From: Spinacia oleracea
Taxonomy: Eukaryota > Streptophyta > Magnoliopsida > Caryophyllales > Amaranthaceae
NCBI RefSeq assembly: GCF_020520425.1
Contig: NC_079489.1
Span: forward strand, 21,228,001 to 21,292,000
DNA length: 64,000 bases
Direction of reading: 5' to 3'
Positions 35,968 to 48,009 of the stretch are shown here, in pieces; the first letter of the stretch is position 1; the number at the start of each line of letters is the position of its first letter. The notes beneath the pieces are model-generated. The model searched no databases. It was given only the letters and a program-made list of their open reading frames with translations, and was not told the DNA's origin. Position numbers and translations under genes: made by a program.

Positions 35968-36898
35968 GGGACAAAGAAGGGATTTTAACTTCCATATTTT
36001 GAATTACTCAATATTACAAATTTGCCTCTCATCAGAACAGGCTAGCTGATTTCTTTGAACGCCAATGTAACCACATTTATATAATTCGTTTTGTTGGGTT
36101 CAGTTTTATGACAGATGTGCTGAAATTAAGGCTTTAACTCTTTAAGCCTCATAGTTCATATTTTAATCATCCTTTATCTTTTGGTGATTGCAGAGTGTTC
36201 ATCTTAAAGCCGCGTAATTATTGCTGCGTGTGTGACTCTTCTGTGTTACAACTTTAATTTTGTCGTGTGTATTGATTTATTTTCCGATGGATTAGGTTGA
36301 TTTCAGATCTGTAAGCTGTTGTAATTAGGGTTTTCCATTGTTGGATATGCATATCGAGGATTTTGAAGCAGAAGAGGTGCTGGCAGGTGCAATGTTTCCG
36401 TTGGTGTTCAAATGGTTCGTTCACAATTGTTGGACATTGCACACCTGTTAAACATTTTCCATTTTTGAATTCGATTTGTTGAAACAATTGCGAACATTTT
36501 CCACTTTTAGTGATGTAGTTTTGATTTTTCGCTGTGATATATTAGTTGTAAAAACTCAATCTTAAGTTTTTTTAATAATTTTGCACGCATCGTGGCGGGT
36601 TGAAGGACGTCCAACTTTAAGCTTTTATATAATCACGCACGCATAGCGTGCATATAAGACTAGTAATACATATAATTTACCCTATGACCCACCATCCTAT
36701 TAAACAAATAATTTCAGAAACCCACCCCACCTCCTGTCTCCAAAATGACATGGTCCCCACTTGTTTACTTATTAAAATACCTACCCAACCCCACTTATTT
36801 TATTATTTTATTTCATTTAATTTTTCTTCTTAATACCCGTGTCTGGCCAAGTGTATCCCTTAAATAAATAGGGATGGAGTATATTCGTAATCTCCCTC

Positions 36899-36972
36899 TG
36901 TTCCTAATTTTTCTGGTCCTACTACGAGGAGTTCTGTTCCTTATTTTTCTGGTCCTACTACGAGGAGTTCCC
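36899..36972. repeat. Tandem duplication of about 37 bp
   Basis: The unit ttcctaatttttctggtcct plus actacgaggagttc is present twice head to tail with one or two mismatches, just outside the split MITE. Confidence 0.8.
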
Positions 36973-37884
36973 ACCACTTCGACAAGTGGACTAATCTCAC
37001 GCGGAAGTTTACATGAGTACATCGATGGGCAGCATCTCCATACCCAATGCTCGAACTCGAGACCTTAGTTAAGGAGCAAGAGGCCCTTAACCACCCATGA
37101 CAACCCCAGTTCCTTACTGTTTGCTATTGCATTTTTTGGGTCAAACTTTAATAAATTCGCATTAAGCGATAAGAAATAATAGTCATGTAAGGTCTTGAAA
37201 ACTCAGTTCAATATATTTTTAGAATTTTTACACGAGTAGAGTAATATTTTCTTTCTAAGTCACGTTTTAGAAACAGTGAAAATTGAAAAGTCAAATATAG
37301 CAAACATAAGGAAACTGAAAAGTCAAATAGAGCAAACAATAAGGTAAGGATGAAGTACTAGGCGTTGCCGCCGCTGTCATAATTAACACCGCCAGACAGG
37401 AGAACATTCATTGGATTTTTTATTTATTGGTAAACAAACCTCAATATAAGCAGCAAAACCCCAAATTCTTAACTAACCAAAAATGACATCCTTTTCTTTA
37501 CAAATGAATTACAAATGATCTGAATTAGATACCAAAAAAAATAAAAACAATACCCCCACTGTGACGAGAAATTGAGAAATGGCCATTACCGCTTGTCGTA
37601 AGCTACAAAAGTCAGATCGTCCAATAAGCTCGAGACCAAAAGTAGCCCCCTCAAGTCAATCCAGGTGCTCTCAATGTTGCCATAGATAATATACAAGTCG
37701 GCTGATATTTTTTCATGTCATCGGATTGCACCTAGAACCACCCATGGCATCAATCAAACTGATTTAATTACATAACTCGCCTTTACAGGTTCCAGATATC
37801 CCTCCTACAATCTTGGAGACCAAAAATATTCAATAAGGTTTTACCAATTGGCTCACCGTGAATGAGATTCTCAAGTAATGGTGT
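36973..37884. other. 3' flank of the pseudokinase-like gene
   Basis: Holds the 3' UTR of the minus-strand gene. On the minus strand CAATAAATAAAAAATCC near 37429-37413 is a plausible polyadenylation region, about 460 bases after the stop. A tRNA-like GCTCGAACTCGAGACC patch lies near 37049. No other gene. Confidence 0.45.
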
Positions 37885-40800
37885 TCAACCTGACATGTCG
37901 ATTTCCTTCCCGTGATCATCCTCGCGTATGTGTCTTTTCAACCGTCTTAACCAAATATCATAGTCAATAGGATAAGGAGTCCCACATAAACTGTCAACAT
38001 AATCAGCAAAAGCTTTTAGGATGGCTGAAATGTCCCCGAGCTTCTGCTGTATCAACCGTTTTGACCAAGCCCTTTCTCTCCATTGCAACGCCCCTTCAAC
38101 TGAATCCAACTCGGGCAACTCCCCACCAGAACAGAAGTAAAGCATGTAAACTAAACTCTCAGCATCGGACGCTGAGCACAACTTACCCTCTTCAAGGGCA
38201 TAAGTGGATGAAAAGTGAAGATTCATTGCAGGCCGGTCCCTCTCCTCCAGCACAGCATGACCCCATCCGATCAAGACAAAGTAAGGGTACCTTACACCTG
38301 AAGTAATGCACATCACATTCTCTGGTCGGATGTCACCATGTCTAACGCCAGAAGAAGAGGCAGTAGAAAGTGCGGACAAGCAGTCATGGCAACACTTAAT
38401 AGCCTCATCTGAACCAAAACAGCTTCTTCTGACCATATCAGTTACCGTTTCACCAACTGGGGTAGTCACAAGGACAGGAGTTCCCCACCAAGGGTGATTG
38501 CAATCATCACTCGAGCTTGATCTCCGAGATCGACTAGTGTGACTTATCTTTCCAGATGCAATTAGTTGAGGCAAGTACTTGCTTGATAGACCTTTCTGTT
38601 TCATCACAGTCAATACCTTAGTTTGCCTCTGAACCTGGTACCACAGATTCATATCTTCCCAAGCAGGCTCCACTTGGGAGGGATGAGAACCAATATATAA
38701 GCAGAGAGATCTTCCAGGGTCGTCAATGGAAAATGCTATATAGTACGTAAGTTCACCATCACATCGAATTTCACTAATTTCATAGTCTTTCTGGGAGTTC
38801 GAATCCTCCAACCACAAAACTGACCCAATTTCTAGCTTCATCGGCTCAGCATTCTCCCTTCTGTTGGATTCATCTAGAACCTCAACAATTTCTGGAGAGA
38901 CATGGCCCTGCTGATACTGGTGTAAGCTATGTCCGTTTACAGTGGTGTCAGCAAATTGCCTCTCCATCCTTCTTGCTTGGAGACGAGAACTGTGGTCAGC
39001 AGCCAGATCTTCAATAGACTGCTTGGGCATCCCAGCCAACTGTAGGATGGAGTGGTAAGTTGCAAAAAGCACCTGAAGAGCACCAATATCCCCCCAATTA
39101 GCATTCCCGAGCTTATTCCATATCCTATCAATAGGAGACATGGAAATATTTGAATGATGCTTTATCCATTCTGTGGCGGACTCATATACATTATTTACAT
39201 TTAGCTTCAATTTGCTCACGTCTCCTTCAACTTTTATCACACCAGCATATTGAGAATCAACAAGAAGCACAAACACGGGGCTTGGGCTTTGAAGAAAACT
39301 ACTCTTGCTAAGGCTTCTCGACAACATCATCCGGACAGCAAAATATAAAGCTTCACCTAATATGGACAGAGAAGGAAGACGTGCACCTTCTACTGCAAGG
39401 GTTCCAATATCAGGCGTCAGAAGAGCCAGCTCAAGAACTTCATCCCACTTCCCATGTGGATGTTTGGCATTCTTCAGCAATATCGCAGTAGCAGAGAGAC
39501 CTCCTACTTTACCATTGGCAATCGCGCTTTCAGCTTGATAGAATTTCATATTCTCATTATAAAGGCATGCAACATAGAATGGTAAAGGCTCTCCCTCGCT
39601 CCAAAATGCTTCCCACAACCCCTTCACACTTGCATGTAGGAAATCTTCAATTGCTAGGACTGCGGTAGTTTCGACACCATCTGACGAAGAAGCATAAACA
39701 GCACTGGGCATACGAATTAGTTGTTGGAAAGAAACCCCTTCTAATGCATAGTCAAATTTCTGAAGCTCTACCAACTCGAAAGGCACATCAAATGTCTCTT
39801 GTCCTGAATTTTCTGATATATCTTTAAACCACTCCTCCAAGTTACACGTAAAAGTTTTACAGTCTACAAATCTCCGGAGAAATTCCTTCTTATCTCGAGT
39901 CCTACCACCGGATGAAACACTGGACCTCTTTGTCCCAGACCCAATAGATGTTTGGTCAGGGGAGATGCCTGTTGGCAATTAGATACATTTGTAACTAGTC
40001 ACTATTTAATAAACTTACAATACACATTAGCATTTTCGATGAAGCAACATAAGGACACAGGCAAAAATAACGAGCTAGTTCAAAAACACGAAGAGTAACA
40101 AAAATTGTTAATCATAACTCTATCTTTCTTACTTTAACCGCAATAAAAAATTATTTGATCATCATTACAAGAAACAGCAGCATGGAATATGTAAGGAAAA
40201 CAAAGAGGATAACACGATTCAACTAAACCACATTCAAGGAAACAATACTTGTAGTGGATGTGACACTAGAGTGGTGGTCCTCGTAGCTATTTATAGTATG
40301 TGGCAAACTCAAACGGGCAAACTAAAAAGGAAATGTCGTAAAAAATAGGGAACAGAGGGAGTATAATCACCACAAAATACATGAAGGGATAGGCTACAAC
40401 ATCAAGACCTTGGGTATTAAATTAAAAGTTGTTTCTAGAGCCTTCAGGATTGGATTTTATAATCCAACAAACCTTTTACTCATAAAAAGTAGGGTTTTTT
40501 GCTGTAGACCTAGCAGGTGAAGAATTGGATAGACCCCCCCCCCCCCCCCCTTCCTCCTCAAAGCCAGACATGGAAGTTTTCCCTTGCCAACTCAAGTAGT
40601 TACCCCAAACAAATAAATAAAGGAATTGCAGAAGGAAGGATTAAAGAAACAGGACACCGGACAACCATAATTTGAAGTAAGATAATGTCATTACATCTTC
40701 ATTTGTGTTCAAGTTCTAAGTTTATTGCACCTCCAACAAAGCACAACAAACCAAACAATAAGTAAAATCAAGCACAAACAACGGCCTTTGCGGCAATAGG

Positions 40801-43800
40801 TATCCCAAATCCAAATTCCATCTAGACTAAAGCAATGTGTTGAATAGAACAACTTTTGGCATCTCTTGTGCTGCAAATAAGCTGATATTTAACAGTCCCA
40901 TTTTAACATGCAGCCATAAGTAGTATTTATTGTTTCCTAAATCTCACCTTGGAGCAATAGTAACTAATATAGTCCAAGACAACACAAAAGTAGTAAACCT
41001 CTGCACATTGCATAGCAGTTCTATCAGCTATCAACTTTAAAACAACCAGTTAGCTCGCCAAGAACCCATTAAGTAAAAGGGGAGAAAGTCAAACATCTTA
41101 AAGAATTAGAAAATTTGGTAACTTAGAGTTTAGAGACTTTTGTGCAATATTTTAGATAATCAATTGACACATTTAATCTCATAGATAACGTGCATTTTAC
41201 TTTTCATCACAAAATCCAAAGTTTCTTTTTGGGTATTTATCCCTACGGTGATGAAGACAAAGAATATTTTTTTTTAAAAGAATCATCATTTCCCAATCCC
41301 TAGTCAAACTGCCACTGGAAACCCAGCTTGAACATTTGGATCTACATTATGAGCTCCAATGTGCTTTAGTCTGGTCTGATTTATTGAGATTTCCTCACTG
41401 CCCACTGGTGGTCAGCGCATTTCCATAAAAACCTCTCAGCAACTGAAAGATTATTGCTCAACCAATACTTTACTCTGATTGTTTCACACCATTTTGCAGA
41501 TAACAGAGAAACAATGTTATGCTTTTTTACTAACAGCTCCCTGTTCTCCCGTCATTTTTACAAAATAATGGGCTTCTGAATGTAGTGTGTTTGAAGATTT
41601 GAGCAAAAAATCAGTTAGTTGAAACTCAAAACTACAAATCAGGTCCTGAAATCAGTTATTAAGCCAAATGACCAAGGAAGGTTAATAAAAGATTGAACTG
41701 CGGGAGTCAGGATCCATGTATGCATAACCGAAGTGAAGGAATAATTTTTAAATTTAAAAGTAGAGATTAGCAAGAAATTTCAACTCAAAGCTAATTTCAA
41801 AATCAAGCGCTTCGCTGTTTCAATTCTGTAACTCACCTCATGTTCCAAAACCAAAGGAGATGTTTACGAGTGGTTTCATTTTTCTAAAGAATACACTAGA
41901 GGTTTAAAGAGCCAAGCAAGAAAGTTATACCAGAACTCCACGAGCCCACATGTTGCTAGAAAGCACATTTTCCATAAAGATCTACAACCCTTTTATCTAA
42001 AAAGAACTCAAAACGATTTAATTCTGCTTAGATAATGTTGTTATGATAAGAAATTAACACAACCCACTGAATTTGACACAATTTACTAAAGACTGCCATC
42101 AGTGCTTGTAGCAAGGTGATTGTCAAAATCCTATCTGATAAGTAGGATCTTAGATATGTCGTTCAATAATCAAGCCAATTAACTTTATGGTAAAATCCTA
42201 ACTTAAAAGGACCAGAATAAGATATGCCTAACCTGGATAGTCTCCACAACTAAGCCTTCTAGAATAAGAATTCTAGAAGGCTATCACATACCAGTGATTC
42301 AATTGATTCTGGAGGAGGTTAGAAAGACTTTAGACTTGTTTATACCTCTTGAATAAAAGGATAAAATGTAGACAACATTAATACACTTATCCAATTATAG
42401 CCTCAGATGTCATTCCATCAAATACTAACAATTAACTATTTGTGAAATTATGCCCTAAACCCCTCAATAATCTTTAGAGAGGATCTTCATCTTAAAAACG
42501 CTAATCCAAAACCAAATTTTCTTTCCTCATTTGAAAAGCTGCCATGGTCCATCACTTTCCTAATTACTCCCTACGTCTCTTTTTGTTTGCCCTTTTTCCT
42601 TTTTGGGATGTCCCTTTGAGATTGCTCCATAACTTAAATGGCAAGTTTTCCCACTTGCTTTCTCTCTATCTCTCTCCTCATGGGACCACTTTACTAACTC
42701 ATGTGCATTATTTACACCCAATTCTTAATAAAGTGAAGTTTTTTCCATGGAGCAATCACAAAGGGACGGGGGGAGTAGGTTGTTTTAGAAAATGAGATCT
42801 ACACCTTCTTTCTTGCGATCACTTACCGTATGAGTTAACGTGATCCAAAGAAGGGGTCTCCATGAGTCAAATTTCCTTGCATACGCCACAGTACCATCCC
42901 AAACACTATACCTCTGATCTCAAAGCAAGAAACCCTTTACCAATCTCAAAGCAAGAAACCCTTTACCTCTATATCTGCTAGATTTATTTCTCAACAGAAT
43001 AACCCAGGACTTTAAATGAATATACGTAGAGAAATCCAATGTAGAACCGCTTTCATTGCGTACACTGCATTAACCTCCAAAATAGTGTCTAGTAGTAGCA
43101 AGACCTTAGTTTTAAAAAGTGCACTTTTTTGCGCTTAAAGCCCTTCACAGCAAAACGCTTCTGTCAATCGAAGCTTAACGCTTCCTAGGCTTCCTAGCGC
43201 TTCGGTGCTTCTGCGCTTCCTAGCGCTTTTGCGCTTCCTGTGCATATCAGACCATGGTGTAAAAACTCGCCCGAGTTAACTCGTATCCCCCGAGTTAACA
43301 AGGTTTTGGAGGCTGGCAATATGAGATATCCCGAGTTGTAAAGGTGATTTTAAAAACGGCGAGATCTCGGTCGGTTCAGCCGATCCGAACGAATTTTGTC
43401 CGCATTAAACGTTATTAACCTCACATCTACTCGGTTTTCAGCCGTTCCCCATGTTTTTGACAAAAAGAAAGGGAAAATGAAAGAAATGGAGAAACTCCAC
43501 TAAAATAGAGTAGAGAACTCCAATTTTCAAATCAAAACAAGAGAGGAGAGAGAAGCTAGACAAAGGAATTCATTTTAATTATGTTACGTGTACGGTTTAG
43601 GGGAGGGGGACTAGGGTAGGTAGTGACTGGGGATGACATGGGGATTCTTTTTCAAATTCCTACGCGACAACCGCGACACGGTCCGCGACTAACGCATCAT
43701 TTCCATTACCGAGACTCCGCGATCGATCCCGCGACCGTGACCCGATACCGCATTTTTTATCTATGTATCAAACCCTTCTTTTTTTATAAAAAATAAAGCC

Positions 43801-45360
43801 ACGAGACTCTAATCTTCTTTTTTACAGTATCACGTGATTTCTTTTTCTAAAAAAGTTAATATTTGGGAAGTTTTTGAAAACCCTAGTGCAATTTCTCCCG
43901 TAGCCAAATTTCTTTAGCCTTCTTGTCGGATTTCTCCCGTCGGATTCTGAATTTTTCTTTCATCGTTTTGATTTCTCTTTTTTTTCCATCTTTTCTTTCC
44001 ATATTTTCTGAACTTTTGAAAATATATTATTTCTTTTCGGGAGCGGTTCGCCTACGAAAAGCGTGCGCTCGCTTTGCGCTTAAGCTCCAGGGCCCTTTTG
44101 CGCTTCGCGCTTTTTAAAACTAAGAAAACGACTTTCTTTGTCTATTGCTACTACCTCCATGAGTGCCCCATAGCACCAAGTTCACTTTATTAAGCGCAAA
44201 GAAAAGTTGAGGCATGTGTATTGGTGAGAGAGAAAATTAGTGAGACTAAAAAATATTTGTGAGAGTAATGTAGTGGTCCCCTTTTTCCACTTATGGTATG
44301 GGCCAAACTTAAAGGGACATCAAGAAATGGGAATTGGGGCAATCTTGGGGACGGAGGGAGTATTTAGTAATGTCACTTGTACTAACTAGTGTTGCGTAAA
44401 CCATTTTGCTACTATGGTTTCTAGAAATTTCAAGAAAGTTAGAGAAAGCTTCTTCATTAGTAGAATTCTGCCTTAAGGTTTTCCCTTTCGTAGTTATCAA
44501 AATCAAATTTGGTTTTATCAATTACTACAGTAAAAATGTCACCGATTTTGAATTTGTACACTCTATCAATATCAACAAGTAGTCAAGTAGTTCCATTTCC
44601 ACGTAATCGATTTACAACTTGTACTTTCATAACACCAGTGGAGCTCCTGCTCTACGAGTAAAAAAAATGCTAGATGTATTCCACACTGACACCTAATGCG
44701 ACTAGAAGTTCAATTAATCCACTTCCTATCCATAAGAAACCACCTCCTGTGACCGACAGACCTTGGGTTGCTATAAAAAAGTTAAACGCACATGAGTGTG
44801 CTGCCTCTGCAGCTGTACTATTCGCAAACTAACTACACGATTTTCTGCATTTCCCCTGACAGGCCGACACGCACACATTGCAAATGCCTAATTGAATGGC
44901 CAGATTCAGAAATATTCAATATGGCATCCCTTCTGTAGTTCTGTTCACATGGCTACAAGCATGAGCTTTACAGAAATCACAACTTAAAGCATGTGTCTAG
45001 TTGACTTGATAACATAGGTATGTAAGTGATAGAATGCACTTAAAGAATACTGAGCTGAGCACAGAATAAATCCTCCAGATATCAGTTTCTAGACAATAAC
45101 AGCTACTCATTCGGACTAACTGTATCAAACCAGTGCAAAGTAGTCTGGAGACCATTTTGCTGGTTCAATTTCCATGCTTAATATTCTTGTACAAAATAAC
45201 ATTAGTCAATAAGAACATCTATCAGTCTCTCCGTCATTTTGATCTTAACTAGACATCAAATTTCTCACAAAATCAAACACAAACCAATAAATTGAAAAAG
45301 CTAATAATAAAACTAACCAGCTGAGCTCCTTGTTTTCCGTTCGTAGGAGTCCTTCGACAT
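37885..45360 (-). CDS. Plant pseudokinase-like protein (708 aa, two coding exons)
   Basis: Coding exon 1 is 45360-45318 (MSKDSYERKTRSSA, donor CTG|GTTAGT). Exon 2 is 39968-37885 (acceptor CAACAG|GCATCT). Phase matches across the 5.3 kb intron. Exon 2 alone would need a non-ATG start, which is why the upstream exon is used. Residues ~1-320 form a plant-conserved helical region with no motif I can name. The C-terminal part looks like a protein kinase C-lobe: RHGDIRPENVM near residue 558 sits where HRDxxxxN is expected, and GWG near 582 replaces DFG. Loss of the DFG Asp predicts little or no catalysis, so a scaffold or regulatory role is inferred. Orthologues are, to my knowledge, annotated only as kinase-superfamily or uncharacterised proteins. 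The frame is long and clean, so the gene is probably functional. Confidence 0.85.
42567..42775. mobile_element. Stowaway-type MITE in the intron
   Basis: TA flanks ends CTCCCTACGTCTCTTTTTG and (reverse) CTCCCCCCGTCCCTTTGTG. The interior adds further inverted homology (gattgctcca / tggagcaatc). 209 bp, non-coding. Confidence 0.8.
43103..44131. mobile_element. TIR element with GCGCTT repeats, itself interrupted
   Basis: The left end CTTAGTTTTAAAAAGTGC is the inverse of the right end GCGCTTTTTAAAACTAAG. Both arms repeat GCTTCCTAGCGCTT-type words. Between about 43253 and 43770 sits a second sequence with CGAGTTAACTCG palindromes and GACACGG/CCGCGAC words, starting ATGGTGTAAAAACTCG, which looks like a separate inserted MITE. 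Confidence 0.6.
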
Positions 45361-45608
45361 TGCAGAAAGCAAAACAACAATGAACCTTTTAAATTTGGGT
45401 GCAGTTAACACTCCACTCCCAACAGTGTCCTTCGACTAACTAATGCAGAATGTTTAGTCAAGAACCTGCCTTTCAATATGCAGCAATATTTCATGTCAAC
45501 GATGATTCATATTGCTGAATTACAGCAGAACAGCCTTGTCAGAAACTTCAACATCATGCTAGAAACCCGGCACACAAATTTGATACCGGCAATTCACAAC
45601 TAAATCAC
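45361..45608 (-). promoter_or_regulatory. 5' UTR exon part with three upstream ORFs
   Basis: After the acceptor GATATTGCAG at 45609, the 248-base leader contains three short frames before the main ATG: 45557-45507 (16 codons, starting ATGATG), 45510-45496 (4 codons, overlapping the first) and 45494-45405 (29 codons, ending 44 bases before the main start). Such uORFs usually lower translation of the main frame. Their use is inferred. Confidence 0.6.
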
Positions 45609-45978
45609 CTGCAATATCAAAACTTCAATTTCTAGCTTGCTTGGTAATCAAACTAACAAAAGAACTATATGCTCGAAATCGTTGAACTATATGTTCGTAA
45701 TCTTTGAGTTATACGTTTATCCGGGACTATAAATTGACATCACCCAATTACAAAGATTGATCGAAGTATAAGACAAGTAATTACTGCAACGACAATAAAT
45801 TCCGTATACAAGTAAGCAAATAGCAGGATCAAAAGGGGGGAAACAATCACATAAACCCTAATCGACGCTTTCGGATCAATGAGCCGCAAAATCATAGATT
45901 TGAAACCCTCAAAGCTCAATTATACCAAATTTTACAGTAAACAAGAGAATATATCAATAGAAAAACAAAAAGACTTAC

Positions 45979-46250
45979 GAAATTGAGAGAATTGGCAATG
46001 CAATTGTTCCAAAAACCTTCGATTTGCAAGTATAATGGTGAGCTACCCCTTTGGCGATTACTGTTTCTCTCTCCTGTTCCAGCAAAGACTGCTACTACTC
46101 CCACCTTACACTCTTTGGCGTTTTCTTTTGTTTTTGTTTCTATTTCTATTCTTTTCGTTTCTTCCTCTTGTTTTGTCACCCTTTTCCACCATACCAATAC
46201 GATGCCAATGTCTTTTTTTATACGATGCAATGTTGCCGCTAGTAGCCTAG
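45979..46250 (-). promoter_or_regulatory. Probable first non-coding exon and promoter side of the pseudokinase-like gene
   Basis: On the minus strand a moderately GC-rich stretch ends CTCAATTTC|GTAAGTC, a strong donor at 45978-45977, which pairs with the acceptor at 45609. No ATG-initiated long frame fits the main product, so it is read as 5' UTR. The transcription start is not defined. Confidence 0.45.
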
Positions 46251-46822
46251 TAGTAGTGTGCAGAAATTGACTGGACCTACAATACAAGTAGAAGTTCTAT
46301 GCGTTAAAATTTCAAGTTCAAACCTACCTATTGCCATGACTAGGGTTATTCGAAAATGCTCTTTGCCATGTATTCGAATATAATTTTTAAGGCTCGCGGA
46401 ATAAGCATTTCGTTCCCTTGTCCGGATCTCACCCATCCGTTTCTAAGATTCAATGTCTTATCCACTAAAGAGTTAACTTTGATCCTTCCAAACGGGACCC
46501 TTAAAATTGTTTGGTGGGGACTCTTCGAAATCCAAAAACATACAAAGCTCCAAGCCTTTTCCGTAGGGGAAATGAGCACGAAAAACCCCCTACAGTGAGG
46601 TTAACAAAATATTATAAAATCAAGTTTTTTTTATATATAATTTTTTATTTCTATAAGAGAGGGAAATAAGAGAGCGGCATCTATCAATTCCACATTAATT
46701 TCCTCCCATTTAATCAAGTCTCACGAGGCACATCACGTATGAAACACATCTAATCGCAAAAACTCTCAGAAGTCCAGCACATCATATCCAAAACACAAAG
46801 GAATTAGTACGTAATACTAATA
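46251..46822. other. No gene seen
   Basis: Intergenic. Overlapping short frames on both strands (46346-46598) mirror each other and have no family resemblance. Confidence 0.4.
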
Positions 46823-47314
46823 TCTATTACATTATACTAAAATAGACACTGGGAAATACACATGTTATTTCCTGGTATAATTTTTTTTCAGCCTAAAACC
46901 CCTTCCTAAAAAATCCTGATTTATTTTTACTTTTTCTCCCTTTGTATAAAGCATTTATGTATGAAAAAAGAACACAGGATTACAGAATATGTCAGTATTA
47001 GAAAATTTTAGTAATATTTTAATCAAATTGTTACTCCGTATATCAATAATAAAATATATTCTTACTCAATATTTTGGTCAAATGAACATATTAAACGTAT
47101 CAAATATTTTGGTCAAATTATCATATTAATACGTATAAAATATGATATGGAGTAGGGAGAAAAATGCATATTATATGATAAAATGATTATGTACGAAATT
47201 TACTATTACATATTAGATTTAAGGGATAAATATTTCAGTTAAGTATTTATATAAAATTGGTCATATAATATTTACGAATATTCGTGCATGCACGGGGCCT
47301 ATGTTATGACCTAG
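46823..47314 (+). mobile_element. Non-autonomous Helitron
   Basis: 5' end TCTATTACATTATACTAAAA following an A, nearly identical to the 5' end of the minus-strand Helitron at 55627. 3' side has hairpin CGTGCATGCACG followed by GGGCCTATGTTATGACCTAG. The base after CTAG is A, not T, so the 3' border is slightly uncertain. 492 bp, AT-rich, non-coding. Confidence 0.65.
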
Positions 47315-47387
47315 AGAGTTTATATAGTACTGTCTAGATATATACGAAAAAACCCCATAAAATAGACCAAAAACAGATAACCGCATA

Positions 47388-47934
47388 ATAATTGATGGGC
47401 GAATCGATGAGGAAACAAAAGCTCACGAACATAGCCCAAGTGATGTTCCATCCTAAAACCAATTGACAATAGGAGGAGTAACCCACTTAGGTTATAAACT
47501 ATAAGCTCTTTGCTTCATCTTCCGAGGTGGGACACAATACTCATACTTACTGATCTCTAACAAATCGATCCCATGCCCCCTCCTTTAAACATAAGTCTTT
47601 CTCCCTTGAAAAGAACGGGCTACAACATCCAGACACTAACCACTTAGGAGACACTAACAAACGAGCCATAACCGGAACAAGCCCATAGTCCATAGACAAT
47701 GGTGTTTAACAGATGGTGCAATAGCCCAATTGATCGAAAGTCCAGCTATGATACCATTTTTTTTATAATTTATGGGGAATCAAGGAGAAAACATAAGCCC
47801 ATGAACATAGCCAAGTGAGGTTTCAGCCTAAAATCAATTGGCAACATAAGAAGTTGTCCACTTAGGTTATAAACTAGAAGTACTTTGCTTCATCTTTTGA
47901 TGTGGGATACAATACTCGCACTTTCTCTCTAACA
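47388..47934 (-). mobile_element. TRIM (miniature LTR retrotransposon)
   Basis: Two direct repeats of roughly 175 bp (about 47934-47760 and 47562-47388, minus strand) share TGTTAGAGA at the start, then GTATTGT.TCCCAC, GAAGCAAAG and TATAACCTAAGTGG. Directly after the first repeat stands TGGTATCATAGC (47756-47745), a primer-binding site for initiator tRNA-Met with one mismatch. Just before the second stands a purine tract, AAAGGAGGGGGCATGGG. The internal part is under 200 bp and non-coding. This is the TRIM layout. The target duplication could not be fixed. Confidence 0.8.
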
Positions 47935-48009
47935 ACTACGGAGTAGTTTAATAGTTTATTTTTTTTGTTTAAGGGGTTTAGTAATTAGTAGTACATGCAT
48001 GAAAGTACG

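Larger units (their letters stand above)
32243..36663 (+). mobile_element. 4.4 kb Helitron carrying fragments of several host genes
   Basis: 5' end TCTATTAGAGCTGAGGGC after an A. 3' end GCACGC-ATA-GCGTGC hairpin, ATATAAGA, then CTAG before a T. Inside, all on the plus strand, lie a start-codon exon pair (32431-33057), pieces of a nucleotide-sugar transporter (33553-34945) and the last two exons of a CLPTM1-like gene (35332-35967). No RepHel helicase is present, so the element is non-autonomous. Same-strand exons with kept splice sites are typical of Helitron gene capture. Confidence 0.8.
32136..36879. mobile_element. Second ATACACTTG-family MITE, split by a gene-carrying Helitron
   Basis: The left part runs from cctccgtatttatttaagg to ctaattaaata at 32242. 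The right part resumes at 36664 (taatacatataatttaccc) and ends gtatcccttaaataaatagg plus gatggag near 36879, with TA after it. The right part aligns well with 31205-31433. The Helitron entered a few bases from the site used in the other copy. Confidence 0.75.
39969..45317 (-). other. 5.3 kb intron of the pseudokinase-like gene, with insertions
   Basis: Contains an 18-base C run near 40534-40551, a palindrome at 42254-42284 (AAGCCTTCTAGAAT with its inverse), a Stowaway MITE (42567-42775), a 27 bp tandem duplication of caaagcaagaaaccctttac near 42917-42968, a nested TIR element (43103-44131), and a right-hand Stowaway remnant ending ggacggagggagta near 44362. No other exon is recognised. Confidence 0.6.

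Noticed and set aside
39969-39978. Non-ATG (TTG) start for the long pseudokinase frame
   Set aside because: The TTG lies inside a splice acceptor (CCAACAG). An upstream exon with ATG at 45360 joins in phase, giving a better start.
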